A stretch of 15,548 nucleotides of DNA from Allomyces macrogynus ATCC 38327 (lineage: Eukaryota > Blastocladiomycota > Blastocladiomycetes > Blastocladiales > Blastocladiaceae). The position numbers and the translations under genes are program-made. The stretch spans positions 1,276,163 through 1,291,710 of the forward strand of contig GG745335.1 in assembly GCA_000151295.1 (NCBI GenBank). Direction: 5' to 3'. Shown here piece by piece: positions 8,801 to 15,548 of this stretch (its first letter is position 1; the number at the start of each line of letters is the position of its first letter). The notes under the pieces are model-generated. The model ran no database searches. It was not told where the DNA came from and saw nothing but the letters and a program-made list of their open reading frames with translations.

Positions 8801-11702
8801 CAGGCAGGAACAGAATGCACCGACATCCGGGCTCGTAGCTTGTTGGTGGCGCCTGCGCGGCCACGAGTCGCGCGCGCTTGTCGAGCGCCGGGTCAATGAC
8901 GGCCGCAAAATCGAGATGCCGCAGCCGAGACGACCGCGACCGGTGCCACTCGGTGTTGCGCTCCGAGTCTTGGAGAAGGTACCGCGGCTGCGGACGGTAA
9001 AAATCGTTGCCGGGCAGCGTCGCGCAAAACTGAGTGAGGAGTGGGACCGCCTGCTGAAGCGTCAAGGTCGCGCCCGTTGCCTCGACCTTGTAGAGGTGCT
9101 CGGCGTCCTTGGGGTCGACTTGCATGGCGTCGTCCTGGTCGGGCCGCGACATGTTGGTATTTGCCTCGGCCAGCTTCTGCTCCTGGTCGCGCAGGTCGGC
9201 CATGAGACGGATCTCGTCCGGGTTGTTGGCGTTGATCAGAACCACATACTTGGACGACCGGTGCCGCGCGCGGCCGCGCGACTGGATCAGCGAAATGACC
9301 GTCTCTGTGAAGCCAAGTTGGGTCAAGTCAGTCAACAAGCCCAGATCGGCATCGATGCGGTGATGCAAAATAAGGTCACATACTCGGCAAGCTGAACCGG
9401 ATCACCGTGTTGCACGCCGGAATATCGAGCCCTTCCTCCGCAACCTGTGTCGAGAACAGCAAATTGATCTTTCCTGCGCGAAATTCGTCAATGATCCTTG
9501 TCTGGTGCTCGACCTCCATACCGCGCGCGAGCGCCGTCCACGCGCTGCCGGAATGGCCCATGATGCACTCGGTCGTGAGCGACGCGAGTCGTGCGTCCTC
9601 GTCGCGCAAAAAATGGTCAAGCAGGTCGCGTAGAATGCGGACCAGGAGCCGCCGTTCGACAAAGACAATGCCGCGAAAATGCGCGTGCGCATCGGTCGTG
9701 GCCGAAACGGCGGGTGCAAGCACATCGAGAAACAGCGACCGCACTTTTTGGGACACCGTGGCCATAGTGATCGGGAGCGGCGCACCCGTCGCGCGGGCCC
9801 GGGCGTTGAGCTCTTGAATTGCCGGCAAGAGAGCCGGGTCGACCACAACATGGTCGCTCCGACCTGCTTGTTGAAGGCGCTGGATGGGCTGCACAAACTC
9901 GTGCAGCACTTGCAACAGGTACCGCTCAGCGACGCAAACGCCGCACTCGACGGCAATGTGCGGGTACTCGTTGAAGAGCGTGCGGTTGAACAGGTTGGGC
10001 GCAATGCGCATCGCGTCGTCGTGGATCGCGAGGTAGATGGGCCCAACTTGCGCGGCCATTGTTGGCTCGCGGAACATGACAAACTGCGTCTCGGCGCGTG
10101 GTGCATGCTGCTCGAGCTCGTCGAAGGCATCGTCGACTTGGAACACGCTCGCGTCCATGGTCTCCTCGAGCGCCCTAGCTCATGAATTCTAGTCAGTCGG
10201 CAACAAACAACAGAGATGCATGGCAGGGCCAAGAAAAGGTGCACGCACGTCATGCGCATCTGAACGTTGCCCTTCGCGTTGCTTGGCGAGGCCGTCATAC
10301 AAAAGACTTTGGGTCGAGCCGTTTTGGGCGCGGGGTGGTAAAAATCGGTCATGATAAGGCGCATCGGGTGCCGGCCGACCGCATCATGCACCTCGTCAAA
10401 GACCATGACGCAACTCTGCATGCCGAAAGAAATATCAGTTGGCCATGCTCGACACCCAGTGACGTCGGGGTTGAGAGCACGAACCTCGGACAGCCGGATA
10501 TACCCTGATCGAAGAGCATCGAGCACAATCTGCGAGGTGGAGACGACCACATCCGTCTTGGCCTGCATCCTCGACCACTCCTTGGCGCCCCACGACTCGG
10601 CCACGTCGCCATGAATGAGCTCGACACGCAGCGCCGTGTGCTTCTTGATGACGTTGGCCTGCTGAATCGCCAAATGCACCTATAAGAGCAAGAGCAAGAG
10701 CAAGAGCGGGAGCGTGAGTGCGATGAGCCCACCAGTTCACGTCAACGCGCGGCTCCGGACCTTGTTGACGACGAAAAACGCCGTTTTCGGACGGTAGAGC
10801 CGGCCGCCATTGCTGGCCGCTTGCCGCTGCCGCTCCTTTTCGACGGCGCACATGTGGCGAATCAGCAAGACGGCGACGAGCGTCTTGCCGCTGCCCGTGG
10901 GCATGACGGCGATCACGTTCTCGCGCACGGCGTGCTGGTAGAGCTCGAGCTGGTACGCGCGCGGCTGCGGAATGTTGGGAAACGCGTCGTTTTGCGTATC
11001 AGCGCCACCGTTGACGTCGCCATCGGTATTGACGGCCGCGTCGTGGTCTCGTCCCTTTTCGGCGGACGGCGGGGTCGCGGGCGCAGTGGCGTCCTGGTCG
11101 GGGAGCGGGTCCGGCTCCACCACGTCCATGGCGTCGTCGTCGGGGCCGTCGGGTGGGCAGGGTCGCTCCACGACGGGTTCGACCGAGCCGCGGTTGGAAC
11201 CAATCTCGGCCGGGGATCGTGCTTCAGGCTGAGCGGGAACAAATGCGTCGTCTTGGGGCGAGCCCATCTCCACGTCGCGTTCTAAATTGAAACGGTAATC
11301 ACACGTCAGGTACACGTTCATGGTCTGCAAAAGTATTTGATGGCGCGGACCGACGGCTCCATTTTGCGCTGGCGGCTGGTTCTGGTCGCAGGGCACTCCA
11401 GGTGCACGATCCTGAAGAAAACACGAGAAACATCAGGTGCATCTGAGGGAAATAAAACAATTTTGATCATCGATACAAACCTCCAGCCGCGGACCCCCAT
11501 CGACGACCGTGACGGGCTTGCCCAAGCCAAGCGGCGGGTCACCAGCAGTCAAAGACGCGTAAAGTCGGCGCAAGACTTGCATTCGCGCGTGCTGGCCCGG
11601 GTTCGACGCGGTTGCCTTTGGTGCTGGAGCAAATCGTGCAAAAGGGTCGCGATGAAAGTAACTGACGGGCAAAACTGGCGTTGGCCGTGGGTCTGGAGTC
11701 AT
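5810..11702 (-). CDS. DCL: Dicer: dsRNA-specific endoribonuclease of RNA silencing, seven exons
   Basis: Dicer cuts double-stranded RNA into small RNAs. Exons, 5' to 3': 11702-11481, 11411-10761, 10679-10485, 10415-10249, 10174-9384, 9304-6642, 6574-5810; 1817 residues, with every junction keeping frame. Helicase: Walker A PTGSGKT (245-251), DEVH box (363-366; DECH is usual), MTASP (396-400), TQVAEEGLDIPACN (654-667), QSRGRARHRS (682-691). Dicer dimerisation domain: about 750-875. RNase IIIa: NYESLEFLGD with E1246, E1249, D1253, then D1332 and E1335. RNase IIIb: YQRLEWLGD with E1461, D1465, then D1567 and E1570 across the last intron. The metal-binding acidic residues of both sites are therefore present. 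The dsRBD (about 1611-1702) carries a roughly 35-residue insert; an acidic tail follows. No clear PAZ is visible between about 900 and 1180. The first exon (74 residues) is not recognised; an in-frame Met 14 codons upstream is an alternative start. The gene ends TGA TAA. Confidence 0.93.
10680..10760 (-). other. Dicer intron 2 with unusual donor gtccgg
   Basis: Removing these 81 bp joins FFVVNK to VHLAIQQANVIKKH in phase 0, restoring the conserved helicase segment after motif I. The acceptor tatag is good. The donor gtccgg lacks the usual purine at intron position 3, unlike the gtatgt, gtacgc and gtgcgt donors of other introns in this gene. Confidence 0.75.
10684..10707. repeat. (AAGAGC)4 hexanucleotide repeat inside a Dicer intron
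   Basis: Four perfect AAGAGC units on the plus strand read GCTCTT on the minus strand. They form the pyrimidine-rich tract directly before the 3' splice site (tatag, ending at 10680) of the Dicer intron 10760-10680. Confidence 0.85.
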
Positions 11703-12605
11703 GGCATCGTCAACCCAACTGCCAGAAACCGACAACATGATAGTCGGAGTCCCGACCTGATGCCGCCGACCTGGCCCCGCCAACTTGGTGCGGGTCTGGT
11801 GGAGGCGCATTTGATGACGGCGGCGGACGCGTCTGTGCAGCCCGCGTTCGGTTGGTTGGCTGGTTGGTGAGCAATGTAAGTTCGACCAAATCCTTGACTC
11901 GCCGTGCTTGGCCCATTTGATGCGCCGTTGGACTTGCAGCAAACCGACCTGGACCATGCTTGAGCGACTTTGGAAGCCGTGCAGCAAGTGCGCCCGCGAC
12001 CGGCGTTGCGCAAGCGAGAGAATGCGTTGGCGAGTCGAAGTCATGGATGCGAAGTGGTGGAACAGCGAAGCAAGCTGGGCAAGGAAAGGGAGAGGCGCAG
12101 CCGGCCAGGGTCACGTTCGCTCCTGGCAAGTTTGACCCGCGCATCAGGACAGACTTCGGACCTGCGTTGGTCGACCGCAACAGCACACTCGGCCACAACG
12201 GCACACTCGGCAGTCGGCTGCACCTTGCTGCAGCACCAGCCAAGGTGAAGATTCTCATGCCCAACACCTTGCAACGACGCTGCAAGCCTTGATCAACGAT
12301 AAAGGAACTGACGAGTGGCATTAACGATGAGCTCCAGCTGGACAACGCTGGCGGATCTTTCAAGAAAGGAGGAGAGAAGCCCGCCAAAGCATCAGCGCTG
12401 GCCCATACGCGCCCAATATCGGCACCATTGATCAAGATTTTCAAAGAGTTCAGCTCTGATCATGGACGACCCGGAACGGCTGAGGATATGGTCGGTATCA
12501 AGCCAGATTCGACCATAAGATTCCCAAACTTGATGTTGTCTTGTCGTTCAAAACCCACAATTATTGACTGACCAAGTGAGCGAATCTTCGCCTGCTCGTA
12601 ACAGT
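11703..12605. other. Divergent intergenic region between Dicer and PIG-A
   Basis: No gene is called in these 903 bp. The minus strand keeps one frame open over 11710-12444 and another at 11433-12044 that continues into the first Dicer exon; neither upstream part shows a recognisable domain. On the plus strand a frame without an ATG is open from about 12300 to a TGA at 12567-12569 and contains phrases such as FKEFSSDHGRPGTAEDMVG. I cannot assign it, and it may be chance. The region should hold both promoters; I see no TATA box I trust. Confidence 0.4.
12178..12211. repeat. Two near-identical 16-bp direct repeats
   Basis: CAACAGCACACTCGGC (12178-12193) and CAACGGCACACTCGGC (12196-12211) differ at one base and are 18 bp apart. 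They lie in the divergent intergenic region. Significance unknown. Confidence 0.7.
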
Positions 12606-14231
12606 ATGGTGTCAGACTTTTTCTTTCCCAACGTCGGTGGGATCGAGAGCCACCTGTACTGCCTCTCGCAGGAGCTGCTGCTTCGTGGGCACAAGGTGAT
12701 CATCGTCACGCACGCCTACGACCGCGCGCCTGGGCACCACCCCTCGTCCAAGGGCGCCAACGTCAAGGATTTGCGACCAAGGACCCGCGTCGGCATCCGC
12801 TGGCTGACCAACGGGCTCAAGGTCTACTACCTGCCGCAAATCGTCTTGCCGTCGCAGGCCAGTTTTCCAACCATTTTCGGCCACTTGGCCTACTTTCGCG
12901 ACATAATGACGCGCGAGCGGATCCAACTCGTTCACGGGCACCAGGTATCGTGCCCCTCGCTTTGTAAATTGGTTCTCGCACTTCAGTTCATGCTTCTCCA
13001 CCGCTTTGTAGGCCTTTTCGTCCATGTGCCTCGAGTACATTCTACACGCGCGGACCATGGGCCTGCACGCGTGCTTTACCGACCACTCGCTCTTCGGGTT
13101 CAACAACACAGGCGCGATCATGATCAACAAGGTGCTCAAGTTTGTGCTCTCCGACGTCGACCATGTGATTTGCGTGAGTCACACGTCGCGCGAGAATACT
13201 GTATTGCGTGCGGCCTTAGACCCGACGCGCGTGTCTGTGATCCCGAACGCCGTGATCGCCGACGATTTCTTGCCCGATCCGGCTGCTGTGGATCCGAATT
13301 GGGGCATGTTTCCACGCTATGTCTTCCTTTGAGCACACATCGCGGCGCCTGATTGACTGACCCTCTGGTGTTCCAGTAACGATCGTGTGCGTGACCCGGC
13401 TCGTCTACAACAAGGGCGCCGACTTGCTGACGCAGGTCATTCCCCGCGTCTGTGCCGCGCTCCCAAATGTGCGCTTTATCATCGGTACGAGTCCCCGACC
13501 GCTTCTCGTAACTCTCCACCTCAGCTCATTCCCTGCCGGCTGAACCAACACTAGCCGGCGACGGCGCCAAACGCGTCGACCTCGAGCAAATGCGCGAACA
13601 GCACGTGCTGCAGTCGCGCGTCCAACTCCTCGGCGCCGTCCCCCACGCACAGGTCCGCTCCGTGCTCGTACAGGGCCAAATCTTTCTCAACACGTCGCTG
13701 ATCGAAGCGTTTGGCACGGCCATGGTCGAGGCCGCCTGTGCGGGGCTCCACGTCGTCTCGACCCGGGTCGGCGGCGTCCCCGAAATCTTGCCACGCGACT
13801 TGCTGACCTTCTGTGACCGCCCGCACCCGGTCGATTTGGCCACGACATTGATCCGGGTCGTGCGCGAGTTGGGGCTGCATGATCCGTGGGCGACGCATCA
13901 GGTCGTGCGGGACATGTATGCGTGGAGCGATGTGGCGGCGCGGACGGAAAATGTGTACCGCGGGGTAGTGCAGCGCGGTGGGGTCCGGGATCGGGAGTTG
14001 GTCGACCGGCTGGTTCTATACCGGTCGGGCGGATTGGTCGCTGGGCTGCTGTATTGCTTGACCGTGACGGTCGATTTGCTGCTGCTCAACTTGCTCGACT
14101 GGTGGCGGTCGCGTGACGAAATTGATGTCGTTCCCGATTTTGATTTGGTCAAGTGGCGCTGGCTGCACGGCGGCGCAGACCAGTTGTCGTCGTCGGTTGC
14201 GCCAGGCTCCTTCGACGAGCCGCGCGAGTGA
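12606..14231 (+). CDS. PIGA: PIG-A / GPI3: catalytic subunit of GPI-GlcNAc transferase, four exons
   Basis: PIG-A (yeast Gpi3/Spt14) transfers GlcNAc from UDP-GlcNAc to phosphatidylinositol on the cytosolic face of the ER, the first step of GPI-anchor synthesis. Exons: 12606-12944, 13012-13303, 13377-13484, 13555-14231; 471 residues. The start is the Met of the conserved [18 protein letters not shown] motif. Family landmarks follow in order: [109 protein letters not shown] and [14 protein letters not shown]. The retaining-glycosyltransferase EX7E pair is E297/E305. One transmembrane helix lies at about 406-429, as usual near the C terminus. A 20-residue insertion follows HAY. Relatives carry a few residues before MVSDFF, so a short upstream exon may be missed. 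The second intron appears to be GC-AG. Confidence 0.95.
13304..13376 (+). other. Probable GC-AG intron in PIG-A
   Basis: The conserved [13 protein letters not shown] segment resumes at 13377 after ttccag, needing a phase-1 upstream exon end. No GT at the end of exon 2 supplies that phase. Splitting after 13303 gives a donor gcatgt and the codon G+TA (Val), yielding [12 protein letters not shown]. The neighbouring GT sites lead out of frame. Confidence 0.7.
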
Positions 14232-14236
14232 ATAAA
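14231..14236 (+). terminator. AATAAA poly(A) signal overlapping the PIG-A stop codon
   Basis: The last base of the TGA stop is the first A of AATAAA (TGAATAAA). Only 165 bp separate the convergent PIG-A and gelsolin-like stops, so a very short 3' UTR is plausible. Use of the hexamer is inference. Confidence 0.4.
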
Positions 14237-14396
14237 ATCAATGGCCATGTGGTCCTGCTTCTTCTCCACCCTCCCATGTCACGACGAACCGAATGTGCAA
14301 GAAACCGAATATGGCATCCGCTAAGTTCGCGCTTTAAGTCGACCGGTCCGAGTCTCCTCTCTCTTCCACGCACTTCTTCGCTTCGTCCACGACCCG

Positions 14397-15548
14397 TCAC
14401 GCATTGTGCCACGCGAAAAAGAAGCTGCGGAACTGCACCGACTCGCGCCCGTCGTGCTCCACGACCACGACCTTACTCGCGTCTGCTGCAGCCTGGACGC
14501 CTGGTACCACCACCCCGTCACGCGCAAGCTGTTCGAAATCCAGTCCCTCCCACCACCAGTCCGTCCCGGGGAAATCGCCAACCCCATCCAGCGCCGCATC
14601 CAGCACGTCTGGAGCCACGACCACAGACCGCGGATCGTCCTGTCGCGTCAGGATGGCTCGTGCAGCCTCGCGCGCGACTTGCTGCGCCGTCGGCGTCGCG
14701 CTCTTCCCGACCCACACGTACAGTGGCCCATCACTCCTTGGGTCCACGAGAAGACACTCGTCCGGGTGGTCCGTGCAGTGCGCGGATGCGCCGTCAAATT
14801 CGTCGACGCGCACGACGTGCGGCCGGTGCCCGGCGGCGCCCGACGTGACCCGGAACACGCGCGGTGAGTCGCTGCTGCCAGTCCCGAATACGGGCACGTC
14901 GGTCTTTGGCCCGGCTGAGACAGCGAGGATTCCGGCAACGAGAGCGTCGCCAGCGGGGGTCCCGTCGTCGACGACACGGAACGGCGGCCGCTGGTCGTCG
15001 TCCAACCGCTCGAGGTACCGTTGCGCGATCTGCTCGACGAGCACACGCTCCTCGACCGTCACTCCACGGCCGACCCACAACACCACCTCCCGCCCGCGCC
15101 CGAAATCGACCAGTGCCGCGTCCCGTGCAACGACGCGCTCCGGATCAAACGCGATCTGGACAGCAATACACGTCGCTCCGTACCGCACGCGGACATGGAA
15201 CAACTTCCCACCCGTCCTCGGCTCATCCAACTTCGGGTCCTCGACCAACACCGCGCGGTCCAAGTGCGCCAAGACATGCAGCGGCTCCCTCGCCGCCTCG
15301 ATCCGCACCAACCGAATCGGGCACTGGAACGCGCGCAACACGTCGCGGAACGCCGGCCACGCCGCGTACGCGAATTTCGGGAACGCCGTGCGCGGCGTCG
15401 CCGGGCCCGACCAGAAGTAGACAACGACGGTGCGCGGACGGCGCGCGGATGCAGCTTGGTTGCGCGGCAAGTCCGGGTGCGCCGGATCAATGGCGCGGTA
15501 GAGGGCCAGAAAGACGTAAGCGCGGTCGGCGCGGAGCGCGGCGATCGT
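14397..15548 (-). CDS. Gelsolin/villin-family actin-binding protein, C-terminal part, 5' end outside window
   Basis: The minus strand is open from the right edge to TGA at 14399-14397, giving 383 residues. Gelsolin-family proteins sever, cap or bundle actin filaments under calcium control in the cytoplasm. Three gelsolin-like repeats are visible, each with the core pattern aromatic/Val-x-W-x-G. The first is partial: RAYVFLALY, then VVVYFWSG, then IRLVRIEAAREPLHVLAHL. The second has KLFHVRVRYG, DAALVDFGRGREVVLWVGRG and VEERVLVEQIAQRYLE. The third has PRVFRVTSG, DECLLVDPRSDGPLYVWVGKSA and a helix with AREAARAIL. A short tail with DWWWEGLDFEQLA resembles the segment after gelsolin domain 6. They therefore read as the end of G4, then G5 and G6. 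No villin headpiece follows. The reading continues unspliced to the edge; upstream repeats should lie beyond it. Confidence 0.88.
   Translation of the reverse strand, partial: TIAALRADRAYVFLALYRAIDPAHPDLPRNQAASARRPRTVVVYFWSGPATPRTAFPKFAYAAWPAFRDVLRAFQCPIRLVRIEAAREPLHVLAHLDRAVLVEDPKLDEPRTGGKLFHVRVRYGATCIAVQIAFDPERVVARDAALVDFGRGREVVLWVGRGVTVEERVLVEQIAQRYLERLDDDQRPPFRVVDDGTPAGDALVAGILAVSAGPKTDVPVFGTGSSDSPRVFRVTSGAAGHRPHVVRVDEFDGASAHCTDHPDECLLVDPRSDGPLYVWVGKSATPTAQQVAREAARAILTRQDDPRSVVVAPDVLDAALDGVGDFPGTDWWWEGLDFEQLARDGVVVPGVQAAADASKVVVVEHDGRESVQFRSFFFAWHNA

Noticed and set aside
9305..9383. Start of the long Dicer frame at 9368 (MHHRIDADLG...) taken as a gene start
   Set aside because: These residues come from intron sequence: gtatgt at 9383 and cacag at 9305 bound an intron that joins RFSLP to KTVISLIQSRGRAR.
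11710..12444. Minus-strand 244-codon frame (MKILINGADIGRVW...) upstream of Dicer
   Set aside because: I could not match it to any family; it is in a different frame from the first Dicer exon and shows no clean splice into it.
12300..12569. Plus-strand frame without an ATG upstream of PIG-A
   Set aside because: It looks somewhat protein-like but lacks a start, a domain or a splice into PIG-A, so I left it as intergenic.
1..15548. tRNA genes, rRNA genes, CRISPR arrays, transposon ends
   Set aside because: No T-loop/anticodon arrangement, spaced repeat array or terminal inverted repeat pair was seen on either strand.

Overview
The window reads as nuclear DNA of a GC-rich eukaryote with short spliceosomal introns (67-81 bp). 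My best guess is an early-diverging fungus, perhaps Blastocladiomycota (Allomyces-like). It combines a fungal-type SLY41-like transporter, a Dicer, the GPI-anchor enzyme PIG-A/GPI3, a TEN1-like telomere protein and a gelsolin/villin-type protein, the last being unusual for Dikarya. The phylum is inference; nothing here is a marker gene.

Layout, left to right. (1) 1-1061, minus: an open, low-complexity Pro/Gln/Ala-rich protein that runs off the left edge. (2) 1297-2871, minus: a triose-phosphate-transporter family membrane protein resembling SLY41. (3) 2872-3584: a divergent promoter region with E2F-like boxes. (4) 3585-4211, plus: a small OB-fold protein that I read as TEN1 of the CST telomere complex. 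(5) 4212-5809: a gene-poor stretch holding a broken acetyl-CoA synthetase fragment with two stops, a frameshift and a retained intron remnant. (6) 5810-11702, minus: a complete Dicer that I could assemble by hand as seven exons and 1817 residues, with helicase, dimerisation domain, two RNase III domains and a C-terminal dsRBD. (7) 11703-12605: an intergenic region between divergent genes. (8) 12606-14231, plus: PIG-A/GPI3 in four exons, with one intron that appears to be GC-AG. (9) 14397-15548, minus: the C-terminal part of a gelsolin-family protein, running off the right edge.

The genes are unrelated housekeeping and RNA-silencing genes; there is no operon, mobile element, CRISPR array or defence island. 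The items most worth a second look are the TEN1 candidate, the Dicer with a short acidic DDAM[D/Q]V motif recurring in three of its linkers and no clear PAZ, the acetyl-CoA synthetase relic, and the GC-AG intron of PIG-A. All splice sites were chosen by eye from reading frame, GT/AG signals and family conservation, not from transcripts.
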